From contig JAHLJZ010000050.1 of assembly GCA_025602915.1 (NCBI GenBank), positions 62,001 to 126,000 on the forward strand: a stretch of 64,000 nucleotides of DNA, read 5' to 3'. The translations under genes were made by a program, and so were the position numbers. This stretch comes from Paraphysoderma sedebokerense. Lineage: Eukaryota; Blastocladiomycota; Physodermatomycetes; Physodermatales; Physodermataceae. Position 1 is the first letter of the stretch, and each line of letters starts with the position of its first letter. The notes under the pieces are model-generated. The model was not told where the DNA came from, did no database searches, and worked only from the letters and a program-made list of their open reading frames with translations. Shown piece after piece: positions 22,388 to 32,456 of this stretch.

Positions 22388-23556
22388 ATGGTGCATCTTC
22401 AATCCTCGGATGGCGAAAACTTCAATGTTGAGAAGCAAGTCGCTGAGCGTTCAGTCCTTCTCAAGAACATGTTGGAAGATGTTGGTGACGACGACAACGA
22501 TAGCAGTCCTATCCCTGTCCCGAATGTGACAGGCAGAGTGCTGAGAAAGGTAATTCCCCAAGTCTTGACCTTTTATAACTTTAGTGTCGGCGTTGTTTGT
22601 CGTTTCTGTAGACTCTCTCCCGTTTGTTATGGTTCTGCGGTAGTCACTCGTAATTTAGAATTTCGTGTGTCCATCCTTTATATTGCTTCTCTCTGTGTCA
22701 CTCAGTGATGGGTTATGCTGTTCAACAGTACACAGTACGCTATTTGACTGCGTTGTAATTCGACGAATTTGCCGTTCTTGCGAATGGACCATGTCCAACT
22801 GTTGTTTTCTCGTCTTTATCTTGTCTTTGTAGGTCCAGAATGTGACAATCATTCTATCCTCCATATCTATTTTCTCAATGCCTTTCGTTTTGGCTTTTGT
22901 AATGCTCTGCTGGTCATTAGTTTACAACGTCTCTTTCATCTTGGTTGCTCAGCCGACTGTTTGATCTTTTCATTGTTCATATTATTCTTTGCCTACTCTG
23001 TTCTTTCCTCTTTAACAAAATTAATAAGTAGTTCCAGTTTTCATGGCTAACAAGCATCTCTTGTTTGTTTATTTGTTGATGTTAGGTTATTGAATATTGT
23101 ACCCACCACAAAAACGATCCTATGCCCACCGCCGAGGACGAAAATAGTGATGAGAAGAAACGGTCCGACGATATTGAAGATTGGGATGCAGACTTTATAA
23201 ACGTTGAACAGGAATTGCTGTTTGAAATTATCTTGGCTGCTAATTATCTCGACATCAAACCTTTATTGTGAGCACTACCGTTCGTTCATTAATTAAGCTT
23301 TCTGATTTAGATTAACTGAATGATAATATAGGGATCTGGGTTGTAAAACAGTTGCCAACATGATAAAAGGCAAAACACCTGAGGAGATTCGTAAGACTTT
23401 CAACATTGTTTGTGACTTCACACCGGAGGAAGAAGGTATGCGTTGTTGCCCCTCAGTTGTCTATGATCAAACTGCATTTTGGGTACCGTTTATCTGAATA
23501 TATTCCTTTCTATAGCTCAAATTCGCAAAGAGAACGAATGGGCTGAAGACCGTTAA
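22388..23556 (+). CDS. SKP1: SKP1, SCF ubiquitin ligase adaptor
   Basis: Skp1 links F-box proteins to cullin-1 in SCF E3 ligases. Exon 1 (22388-22549) gives the BTB/POZ-fold start ([44 protein letters not shown]). Exon 2 from 23086 gives [33 protein letters not shown] and [18 protein letters not shown]. The last exons give [34 protein letters not shown] and a TAA at 23554-23556. The ending NEW.ED is the F-box-binding helix signature. Intron 1 is 536 nt, about ten times the usual size here. A polyadenylation-type AATAAA lies 250 bases after the stop. An F-box protein gene lies 5 kb downstream. Confidence 0.97.
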
Positions 23557-23805
23557 ATTACAACTCCTTTATGTTTACTATGTGATGTCCAACTGCTCTT
23601 GCCTTCTTTCGACCATTTCCTACCCTTTATCCACAGATATTCTACATCGCTTGCGAAATTCAAATTCTTTGTAGTCAATACAGTCGTCCACAAGCATTTA
23701 CATTGGTATTGTGATGTATGTCGACGCGGACGTTTTAATGTTAATAGCCAATGGTTTGTATGGATGAACAACTTATGTTCGGTGATTAGTACTGTGTAAT
23801 ATATC

Positions 23806-23811
23806 AATAAA
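23806..23811 (+). terminator. Polyadenylation signal of SKP1
   Basis: Canonical AATAAA about 250 bases after the SKP1 stop, followed by T-rich sequence. It implies a 3' UTR of roughly 270 bases, which fills most of the 23557-24048 gap; the rest is promoter of the next gene. Confidence 0.5.
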
Positions 23812-24048
23812 ATATCTCTCTTTTGAGTATTCTACCTTGTTTGTCTTAGTGTGGACTATATGTGAAAGTTTGCTTATCGCCCCCGATATAACCAGTATCA
23901 CGCCGTTGGGAGGTAACCCATATTTTGATGATCGTTACAACAAACAAGGCCCTGCCCGACGATGCTCGAATCTTCCTCGCTTTCTTACCTACTTTCCAAC
24001 TCTTCTTGTTGCTTTTGCATCTTCTAATTATTTACCCAAACATAAATA

Positions 24049-24657
24049 ATGACAACTTCAAACGCCGAACCATCGACCACAGCTCCCCCCTCTTCCTCTA
24101 AAGCCTCGGCCTCCAATATTCCAACGGAGACTAATCAGACTACAACGGACAGAACTGCACTCTTCCACTCAGAGCTGTCAAAATATATCTCTACTCACTT
24201 TCCCTCTCTTTCATCAAACCCTTCTGCGACATCTACTCGGCAGCTCCTTTCTGAACTCCCAACTCCGAATCCAGACGACGATATCACCCGCCTTCAATAC
24301 CAAATTTCTCTGGATCAATCGTTCCCAGTAAATACGGCATTGGCCGATTTGATTTATTTATTATTGATGCTTGGATTCGCAGTTGTAGATTATTCTATGT
24401 TGCTTGGAAGCTGTATCATCATTGTTAGGTTTAAGGGAATTATGTCACGCCAGAAAGAACAGACGGAAGCAAAGAACGATGGTTCCTTAGACGTCAACGG
24501 TGAAGAGAGCAGTGCAATCATTAACCAACTAACATCTGAAGAGCAGGATAAACTTGAAAACGAGTGGGCTTTTGGGAATGATGTGAAAGATTGGGAGAAT
24601 GCTTGGAAGTTGCTCGAACTGATTCCTGGTGTGGATGATGTAGTTCCACTGGACTAA
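24049..24657 (+). CDS. Unknown protein with one or two membrane segments
   Basis: A 202-residue intron-free frame. The first 60 residues are Ser/Thr/Pro-rich (STTAPPSSSKASASN) and probably disordered. A folded stretch LFHSELSKYISTHF follows, then a hydrophobic hairpin (ALADLIYLLLMLGFAVVDYS, MLLGSCIIIVRFKG), a charged loop, and an acidic C-terminus (SEEQDKLENEWAFGN ... IPGVDDVVPLD). I do not recognise the family. The lack of introns is unusual in this window. Part of the hydrophobic segment could be an intron starting at GTAAAT (near 24327), but splicing there to the AG near 24428 puts a stop at once, so the unspliced reading is preferred. The ATG overlaps the stop of an upstream open frame, which is probably untranslated leader. 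Confidence 0.55.
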   Translation: MTTSNAEPSTTAPPSSSKASASNIPTETNQTTTDRTALFHSELSKYISTHFPSLSSNPSATSTRQLLSELPTPNPDDDITRLQYQISLDQSFPVNTALADLIYLLLMLGFAVVDYSMLLGSCIIIVRFKGIMSRQKEQTEAKNDGSLDVNGEESSAIINQLTSEEQDKLENEWAFGNDVKDWENAWKLLELIPGVDDVVPLD

Positions 24658-25127
24658 ATATATGGTTTATGCTTGTGTACGACGGCTATGTGTTGTGTAG
24701 GAGTTTTTATACTTTTATAATTAACATTATGGATGATTTATTAGCTGATTTACACTAGGATAGATATGGTAACTTATCAATATCCAGTGGCGATGATTAC
24801 AAGTGATGGAGGACGAAACAATGTGTTTTGTATCAAAAATCTCATCAGTGACTTTCTATTCATTCACAAAAGATATGGTTAATATTATATATCTCCTTAA
24901 GAAACCGTAACTTCTTTGCACTTGCTAAACTTTTCCTTTTATGTTGGCCGCACGTTTTGAATGTCCAGATTGCAGTTACACGACCCAGTCTGTTGTGGCT
25001 GATGATAATATAATGCATTCCGCTCCAATCATGTCATTTCGGACATTTGGTTCATAGATCATTTAAATACCTCCGACTGACCGGAGACTGTCAACTTAAT
25101 ACCAAGCGTTTAGAACATAAAGTCACC
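24658..25127. other. Gap upstream of the histidine-first protein pair
   Basis: About 470 AT-rich bases: 3' UTR of the membrane protein, then the promoter of the secreted gene. It includes a TATA-like box at 25062. No open frame of note. Confidence 0.4.
25062..25069 (+). promoter_or_regulatory. TATA-like box of secreted gene at 25128
   Basis: TTTAAATA lies about 60 bases before the ATG of the GPI-anchored secreted protein. The spacing fits a TATA element with a short leader. Based on sequence only. Confidence 0.4.
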
Positions 25128-26119
25128 ATGAAATTCTTCTCAGCAGCAATTCTTCTCGGGCTTGCCATAAGTTCTACCAATGGGCATGCTATTTTAAAGT
25201 TTCCGAAAGGTTAGTGAATGGCTTCAGTCTATTACAGGCAACAATCACAGTATAGTTAAAATTGCAGATGAGATAGCTGAAGCATTCTTCGCAAGATTTT
25301 TAACCTTCGTATCTAAAACTGTCCCGAATATTCAGGTCGCCCCGGAATGTCGGGCTCCGATAACGTCGGAATCAAAATTCCTGCACCAAAAGATCAACAA
25401 GAATTCAATGGATGTTTAACATCAACTCCAGGGTAATTACAGCTTCTTCAGAATTCTTGAGGTAGCTCCTTTTAATAATATATTGGATGTTCTTGTTACA
25501 ATTAGAACCCCGACCACTTCAGCCATTGCAGGTCGGCCCTTCACTGTGGAATGGGCTATTACCATTCCCCATACCTCTGACCCTGGCGTATCCGTTGGAA
25601 TTAGGTGCAACCCAACTGAACAGTTTCAAATGTTGGCCCAAGGAATTGATGTCAATACTCTGAGTATGTATTTCTGATTCTAGTGCTTAAACGGAACTGA
25701 GGTCTGAACTGAATACTTTTGACGGTTCAGAAACTACGGTTACAATACCGCCAAATGCGAGCGGCAATTGTGAATTACATTGGAGATGGAGTAGTACTGA
25801 AGATGGTAAGCTGAGTTTTGCTTCGTATCATCTGACATATTTCTGGAACGAAATACTGAACAAAAACTAATCCTTCCTGATTGTGACAAACCGAATAGGT
25901 GGTTCTTACATTGAGTGCAGCGACATCAGCATAACCCGAAGCGCGAACGGCACTTCTCCAACAGGGTCCACCAACCCTCCTCCCACTACTGCTAATCCCA
26001 CTTCAAATGTTACAGCAGGGAATACAACAGGGAAGAAAGCCCCGTCTAGTTCGTCTTCAGTTGCACCAGTCTTGGGATCGGTGCTGTCTGTGATGGCGGG
26101 AGCAGTAATGATGTTGTAA
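25128..26119 (+). CDS. Secreted, GPI-anchored LPMO-fold-like protein with N-terminal His
   Basis: A signal peptide (MKFFSAAILLGLAISSTNG) is followed directly by His20 (HAILKFPKGRPG). In copper-dependent LPMOs and X325/Bim1-like copper proteins the mature N-terminal His forms the histidine brace. Further blocks are VGIKIPAPKDQQEFNGC, AGRPFTVEWAITIPHTSD, VGIRCNPTEQF and a closing CELHWRWSSTEDGGSY...C.DI. The last resembles the end of chitin-binding type-4 domains (LqW.W...GGsY..CaDi). Cysteines at NGC, IRC, NCE and IEC would give two disulfides. The C-terminus is a Thr/Asn/Pro linker and a hydrophobic tail (VLGSVLSVMAGAVMML), a likely GPI signal. Four introns sit at the same places as in the neighbour at 26910, so the two arose by tandem duplication. 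Whether it oxidises polysaccharide or carries copper cannot be told. Confidence 0.72.
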
Positions 26120-26909
26120 ATTATTCGTGGTTTTGGAATAACTTTGTATATAGACGGTGAAATTGACCGATAATCCCATGACCTACATGCGACGTTCAAA
26201 GGTCGAAGCAAACCTGGCTGTCGCAGTCTATTAAGAGTATGGTTATTGAATTTTTCTATATTTGCTAAATGGTAATAATGTATATATTTTAATGAAAGAT
26301 TATCTGTACATATTCTCTACGGGTATCAAATAATACACCAGGCAATCTGCAATTGTTACATAATCACTTTACGGTATTTTTGCTAGTTCTAGGAGTAAGA
26401 AGTGGCAGTAATTATCCGTTTAGCGGGTGCATTTAATTTTAGTTGTATTTTAGTACTCTAGTTCAGCGCTGATGACAAATCACTGCTTTTCTCGCAAGAA
26501 TAATTCCTTGCATAGTCTACAACGGACATTTGAGTCAGCCATCTTCACGTTTAATTGAAAGCCAATGAACACCTGAAGTCCTTCATCTTGGCATTGATAA
26601 AATTGGTCGGAATCAATATACCAAAACGCAAACCATTGAAAAATGCTTGCTTCAACGCGACGCGAGAAATTTAGAGGTGTAAATTTCTGATTGTGCTTGT
26701 AGGTTGAGGCTAATTCAAAACAATAACGAGCCTAGCATCAAGAATGAGAAGCTATGCCACGATGAAGAAAAATAAATGTCATATAATTTAATGAGTTCAT
26801 GCATTTTAGTGTTGCACAACTTTCTTTCTTAAAACCAACCGTTTCCTAACAGCCCATAACAAGAGTCTTTCGACGTCCATCTAAGATTTTCAAACTGATC
26901 ATATCCAAG
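26120..26909. other. Gap between the tandem paralogues
   Basis: About 790 AT-rich bases. I see no coding frame, RNA gene, or degenerate third copy of the paralogues. It should contain the 3' UTR of the first gene and the promoter of the second. Confidence 0.4.
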
Positions 26910-27964
26910 ATGAAGACTCAACTTTCAGTCACTGTTTTGCTATTTGCTATCCTGAATTTGTCAAGTTACACTTCTCAGCATGCGATTGTTACTTTCCCCC
27001 CTCCTCGGAATGGAATGAACGGACAAGATCAATTGGGAATCAAAGTTCCAACACCCCAAGACCAACAAGAATTCGGTGGATGTTTGAACTTCACTGCCGG
27101 GTACGACTACGTTTGTCTACTGTCATTTCTGTATATTATCTAACTCATTTGGTGTACCACTGTCTCTCCCGCTTTTCACATTTCTAGAGCGCCAACTGCC
27201 TCAGCTCAGAGTGGACGACCTTTCACAGTAAGCTGGAATATCACAATCGCTCATGCTAGCCCTCCCGGTGTGAATGTCGCTATAAGATGCAATCCCAATG
27301 ACCGATTTCAAGACCTGGCTACAGGTGTTGATATCAATTTGTTAAGTAAGTCTGCAAACTGCTTGGACTTAATCGGATTGAACATGGGCAGTGAATTGAC
27401 CCAGAATTAACAGATACGACGGTTAACATTCCGAACAATGCAAGCGGTGTCTGTGAAATGCAATGGAGATGGACTAGTTTAGAAGATGGTGTGTATTCCG
27501 CAATTCAAGGCTACGAAAAATATCTCGTTCTTACTTTTCTATCTTAATCATTAGGCGGATCGTACATCAGCTGCAGTGATATCAACGTTCGAGGAGCCGC
27601 TGCCAATCAACCACCCGCTGGATCCCCAAATCAAGGCACACCGACTAACAATACTCCACCAGCCCCAGCTCCAAATCCAGCTCCCCCTAGAAACGGTAGA
27701 TTAGCTAATAACGGTACTCTTCAGAATAATGGCACTCTCCAAAATAACGGTACTCTTCAAAATAATGGTACTCGTCAAAATAATGGAACTGCCGGAAATA
27801 ACGGAACCGTCGGTGGAATTACCCCAATTCAGAATCCTAATGGAGCGAAAGACGTAACTAATGTCATCCTATCTGCTGTTCAACAATTGAACCAACTTAC
27901 AACGACTCTCTCCGCAATGCTTGTTGGTAATGGACAAGCAGCACCAGCAACAAAGCAAATGTGA
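26910..27964 (+). CDS. Secreted LPMO-fold-like protein, second copy, with N-glycan repeats
   Basis: Paralogue of the gene at 25128. The signal peptide ends before His24 (SSYTSQ then HAIVTFPPPRNG). Conserved blocks follow in the same order: LGIKVPTPQDQQEFGGC, SGRPFTVSWNITIAHA, VAIRCNPNDRF, NIPNNASGVCEMQWRW, then DGGSYISCSDI. The introns are at equivalent positions and phases. After the domain comes a Pro/Asn linker, six tandem NNGT.. units (27707-27814), and a hydrophilic end (SAVQQLNQLTTTLSAML ... APATKQM). There is no hydrophobic GPI tail, so this copy is probably released or held in the wall through its glycans, unlike its neighbour. The ATG at 26910 is the first in frame and opens on a clear signal sequence. 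Confidence 0.72.
27707..27814 (+). repeat. Tandem 18-bp repeat encoding NNGTLQ-type units
   Basis: Six in-frame units of 18 bp encode NNGTLQ (three times), NNGTRQ, NNGTAG and NNGTVG. A degenerate seventh (RNGRLA) precedes them at 27689. Third-position differences between units show they are not very recent. Each unit carries one N-G-T sequon. Confidence 0.92.
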
Positions 27965-28024
27965 TTGTGTTTGGGTGAATTGAAATTGTTTTTAATGTAG
28001 CATACTGTATAAAGTATAAACCAG

Positions 28025-28030
28025 AATAAA
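28025..28030 (+). terminator. Polyadenylation signal of the second secreted gene
   Basis: AATAAA 61 bases after the stop at 27964, in T/A-rich context. The rest of the 27965-28356 gap holds the facing 3' end of the F-box gene and nothing else that I can support. Confidence 0.5.
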
Positions 28031-28356
28031 TTATACGTAGGTATTTATTAATTACCAAATCTGCCGAAACGTCAAATGAGGTTGTTTTGATTTCATTAAC
28101 TAGCGTGCGCGGCTACTGGCGAGGATTTAATGGTACAAAATGGGCACTTAGAATCAGCAAAACAATGAGCGACGACAGCAAAGAAGCAAGGTTAATTCAC
28201 GGGCAAAGGATTTGAGATCTGCCAGATTAAAGTTGTCTGACCCATCAGGATACAGAATATACATCGGCCACTACACTACAGATATACACCATACAGTAAC
28301 TGATAACTTTTAAACTGAAACGCTCTACTTTGCCAATTGACTTAGCATGCTGTATT

Positions 28357-29334
28357 TCAGATATTGAACTCATTCCGGACAACACGCACACCCCTCCTTT
28401 CGCATGCTTCCACACATTTCGTGCACACATCGGCATCATTAACTGATCGTTTCCAAATGTGATTCAAATGACAGAGTTCAATGATTTTCAATGCTGTACA
28501 GCCATCCAGTAAGTACTTGATTCCATTTGCATCAATTAGTTCGCATCCGCTGATATTAATATAGATCAACTTGTCTCCTAACTTATCTGCCAATCTCTCT
28601 AACGCGGTATTCAGGATTCGCGGACCGTATGCCAGATCTACTGACTCGAGTTGAGTACAGTGTTGGGCTAATGCAAGAACAGACACGGAAGTAACTGATA
28701 AGCAGTATTGGAGATTAATGGATTTAAGTGTTCGACTCAATTCCTTCGCGATGACTTGAATCGATGAATCCGACAGGTAATGAAAATGGGAAAAATCAAG
28801 GTGAGTGATGTTTGGACAACCTCGAGATAGTTGCATCATAGAGGCGTTCAAATAATTCGTATAAGCTGGATCTGATCGCTCCGCAAGGCGAGACAGAGAG
28901 AATTTCTTGACTGAACCCAACACTTTCCGACTTCCTTTCCGACTTGAAAGAGACGCGAGAATTTTTGCGAGTGTTTTGATTGAGGATAAACGAATGGATC
29001 TGAAAACATGACTGGAAATAGATTGATAAAACTTCATACTGCACATTAATAAGGAGCACAATTCTGAAGGGTTTAAATAAGCATAAATTTTGGTTAGAAC
29101 TTTATCCGGCAGTTTATCGAGTTTATTGTTCTTCTGAGCAGGAGTCAAGGGGTGATGGTTGAGGGGCTTGTTCCATTGAGTAACAATCCGTCTTTTTACC
29201 GGCATTGGCTGCACTTTTACGGAGTGGACATCTTTGTGTGAATTTGCGGATGCGGAGCTCGTTTCTTCCTGAATGATATCAGTCGTGGTGAGAATTGAGG
29301 AATTGGAAGAACCCTGATGATTGGCGACTTTCAT
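28357..29334 (-). CDS. F-box and leucine-rich-repeat protein
   Basis: A 325-residue frame without introns. The N-terminal 75 residues are polar and likely disordered. The F-box is DKLPDKVLTKIYAYLNPSELCSLLMCSMKFYQSI (in pieces: LPDKVLTKI, YLNPSELCSL), which docks on Skp1. LRRs of the cysteine-containing AMN1/Grr1 type follow: CPNITHLDFSHFHYLSDSSI, LKSINLQYCLSVTSVSVLAL, LESVDLAYGPRILNTALERL, LIYINISGCELIDANGI and LKIIELCHL. About six repeats form a short solenoid that would bind a substrate. Real start: ATG at 29332-29334. The C-terminus has clustered Cys (VCTKCVEACERRGVRV). SKP1 lies 5 kb upstream. The substrate is unknown. The absence of introns is notable in this window and could reflect a retro-copy origin, but no poly-A or target duplication is seen. 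Confidence 0.85.
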   Translation of the reverse strand: MKVANHQGSSNSSILTTTDIIQEETSSASANSHKDVHSVKVQPMPVKRRIVTQWNKPLNHHPLTPAQKNNKLDKLPDKVLTKIYAYLNPSELCSLLMCSMKFYQSISSHVFRSIRLSSIKTLAKILASLSSRKGSRKVLGSVKKFSLSRLAERSDPAYTNYLNASMMQLSRGCPNITHLDFSHFHYLSDSSIQVIAKELSRTLKSINLQYCLSVTSVSVLALAQHCTQLESVDLAYGPRILNTALERLADKLGDKLIYINISGCELIDANGIKYLLDGCTALKIIELCHLNHIWKRSVNDADVCTKCVEACERRGVRVVRNEFNI

Positions 29335-29941
29335 CACTGATAAATGAAGACAACGCAGTAGTGATTTCAGACAATAATTTCTGTAGTGTGTATAAAATTA
29401 AGACGGAGAAAGAATATATAAACGCTTTCTTTAAAGTTTCGACTGAGAATCGGGGGAAATCAGAGGAGAGGGAAAATCGTTTTGTCTACTTGTCGAGAAC
29501 TGAGAAGATGGCTCGTGTTGGGCCGAATTGCGCGAATAGCTGTAAATCTAATCACTGATATTATCACGAAAATTGCATTCAACTCTTGGTCCATAGCGAC
29601 GTATGCGCAGAATATAACTTCGGATTTATGGTTCCGGTGATAAGGATGAATGATCTAAGCACCGCTCCTCATCAAGATGACTGAGAGCAACATTTCATAA
29701 GATCACAACCTTTCCGATCAGATCTATTTCGCATAATTATGTGGATTCCCACCCTATGGATCATACAAGAAATCACCAAAATAATATTGATACGCAAATG
29801 CGACGGCCATGTCCTAAGATAGCATTTTGTTTGTGGCTGAAATCTGCAATCAACGACCGAAGTCCGCGACTCTGGCCTCTCGCTTGGTCAGTCGTGCTTT
29901 CTCACTTTTCATCTCTTCAATTTCAGTCAACACTCAAGATT
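29335..29941. other. Divergent promoter region, F-box gene and UHRF1
   Basis: About 600 bases between two divergent genes. Frames that run upstream of the UHRF1 start into this gap (from about 29741) show no conserved sequence, and the family's own start (MYIW...) is at 29942. No repeat or RNA gene is seen. Confidence 0.45.
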
Positions 29942-32456
29942 ATGTATATCTGGGCTCGAGTGGAAAACGTTTTACCACCAAGGCGACTAGGCCCCTTTGA
30001 TCTCCCAAAAGGTGGCACGATTGGTGACCTTCGTGCAGAAATCGAATTCGACCTTCGCGAAATTCAAGAAGAACTTGGATGGGAAGACATTTCTAACTTT
30101 CGCATTATGGTGAAAGGACGCTGGGTATGTTTCTCGATTGTTCAAGTACTCACCAATGTTATTCAGACTTGACTATTCAGAAGTCATCTGTTGGCTTTTT
30201 GATGTTCATGGCGTCCTTTAACTTTCTCATCGGGATAGATTGTCGACGATGACCTTAAATGTTTTGTTGCCGGCCTCGTCAATAGAGACACTGTGCAAGT
30301 TTTTCCACCTGCAAAGTCTGTCGAAAAGTTCGAATGTTCCCCGGATATAGAGATCGATCCGAAATCAACCTCTGAATCTACTAAGTCCCAGACATTGTCC
30401 GTCAAATCAGAGGAACAAGCCGTGTCAAATCAGGCAAAATCCAGCAGTCAAACGCATACGGAAGAAGAGCTTAATGAGATAAAAAATGCATTGGGTGGAG
30501 AGGATGTTGAGCTGGCAGAATACGTTTGCTCTACTTGCCAGGGTAATAGTCGTAAGAAGAAATGTTCCGAATGTGGGTGCGGAGTTTGTAAATTGAAATC
30601 GACCCCCGATCCGTCTAAAACTATTGAGTGTGACGAGTGTTTATATTGGTTTCATTGGGATTGCTTGGAACCTGCCCTGACTGAACTCCCTAAAAATCAT
30701 TGGTTTGTAGTGGTGAACTTCCTGTCTAGGCATCCTATCAATCTTGTCCAATAACAATTATGTCTAGGTACTGCCCGTCGTGTAAAAATGCCGATAACAC
30801 AGTCAAGGCAGCGGATAAAGACGTCACCAACAACACCAAGAAGGGCCAGTCTAAGGGCGCCCTTCGTGTCGACAAGAAATGGGGAGGAGGAGACTCTTGT
30901 AATGGGGTCGAAAAAGTTGTTGTCGTTCCATCCAACCATATTGGAAAGATTCCAGGCATTCGAGCTGGGCAGATATTTCGCAACAGAAATGCTGTCTCAG
31001 CCTGGGCTGTGCATGGGTATGGCATTGTCCCTTAACTGCTCTCATGATTTCTACCTAATGGTTACTTCCAATTATTACACCAGGCCGTTAGTAGCTGGAA
31101 TGTCTGGAGGAGCTGACGGATGTTACTCTGTTGTCATCAGCGGCGGGTACGAAGGGGATGATCAAGGAGAAGAGTAAGTTGCCGAAATTCAAAACATGCT
31201 ATTTCATTTTGTCTTGACGGATCTTTGCCCATGATAGATTTATTTACACTGGTTCTGGCGGTCGTGACTACACCGGCAATAAACGGCAATGCAAAGGTCA
31301 GACAAAAGATCAGGAACTGACCCGAGCGAACTTGGGATTGGCAAAAACGATAAAAGGTATTCCCATCAACAAGAAAGAAGGTGCAGGCGCCAAAGATTGG
31401 AAGACTTCGAACCCGATTCGAGTGGTTTGTTCTTTGAATATGTCATTTATTATGTACCGACAACAGCTGTTTATTTTAATTCCATCTTACCCTCCATATG
31501 ATAGCTCCGAAAGGGTAGTAGTAAATCTAAATTTTTTAAAATGGAGAAATGTTATCGTTACGACGGAATTTACAAGTTGGTAAAGTATTATCCTGAAAAA
31601 GGCCAAGATGGTTATATCTTATGGGTTAGTACGCGCGTTTCTTGCAGGTTGTAGTATAGCAGGAAGACTGATGTCTTTCCCATTCAAACAGAGATATGTC
31701 TTCCGCCGGGACGATGATGAGCCGGCCCCTTGGACCGAGGAAGGAAAGAAGTACGTGCAGCTGAATGGGATGACGATGATCGACCCGGACCGTGAACTAC
31801 GACGTTTGGCTCGAGCAAGGAAGGAGCGAAAGGGCGTCAAATTAGTGGGATCGCAATCTTTGACTTCTTCTACATCATCTAAGAAAAGAAAACGGTCAAA
31901 AGTAGAGGATGATGACGAAAATTCGGATTTGGACGATTTCCAGGATTCTGCCAACTCTGAGAATGTGTCCCCGCTCATGAATTGGACACCGCAGCCGCAA
32001 ATTCTGGGCGTCATCAATGCCGATATTATCAATCAAAAACCATGGGGCGAAATATTGTCGCAACAGTTTACCTCCGAGGCACACTTTATTGAAGTAGTAT
32101 CTGCGACATTTCAATGTTCCGTATGTCTTGATGCCGCGTGGATTCTATGTCATCCTCAAAAATGCAAGCATTTCTTTTGTTTATCGTGTAAAGACCATTT
32201 CTTAAAATCAGGGACAGATAAGTGTCCTTGTTGTAGGATGGAAATTGATCATACAACAGGTGACAATGCTATCTGTTTGAATGAAGAGTTTATAGAGATA
32301 GTGAGACTATTGAATCCGGTTGAGTTCGCGAAGGCGAGACCGGTGCTGGAAAAGGAAAGGGAAAAGCAGAGAAAATTGGCAGCAAAGATGAAGGGAAAAG
32401 ATGGCAAAGTGAAGTCATCAAATGGTAGAACCGGTGCATTGATGTCTCATAATTGA
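29942..32456 (+). CDS. UHRF1: UHRF1-like E3 ligase: UBL, PHD, SRA and RING
   Basis: Nuclear protein that in animals reads hemimethylated CpG through SRA, reads the histone H3 tail through PHD, and ubiquitylates H3 by RING to recruit DNMT1. Start: MYIWARVENVL, as in the family's ubiquitin-like domain (to about residue 80, DTVQVFPP). A short acidic linker of about 75 residues replaces the tandem Tudor domain. The PHD (30520-30790) reads YVCSTCQG, CSECGCGVC, IECDECLYWFHWDCLEPAL and YCPSC. The SRA (30940-31800) reads HIGKIPGIRAGQIF, RPLVAGMSGGADGCYSVV, GGYEGDDQGEEFIYTGSGG, RDYTGNKRQ, GAGAKDW, RYDGIYKLVKYYPEKGQDGY and RRDDDEPAPWTEEGK. Pocket residues (Tyr and Asp of GYEGD, Tyr of FIYTG) and the NKR finger are present. 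A Lys-rich nuclear-signal region (SSKKRKRSKVE) follows. RING: CSVCLDAAWILCHPQKCKHFFC...CPCC. The C-terminus is Lys-rich. Five or so introns. Confidence 0.95.

Noticed and set aside
23837-24049. 70-residue frame ending at the ATG of the 24049 gene
   Set aside because: It overlaps the SKP1 3' flank and the next promoter; no homology; more likely leader.
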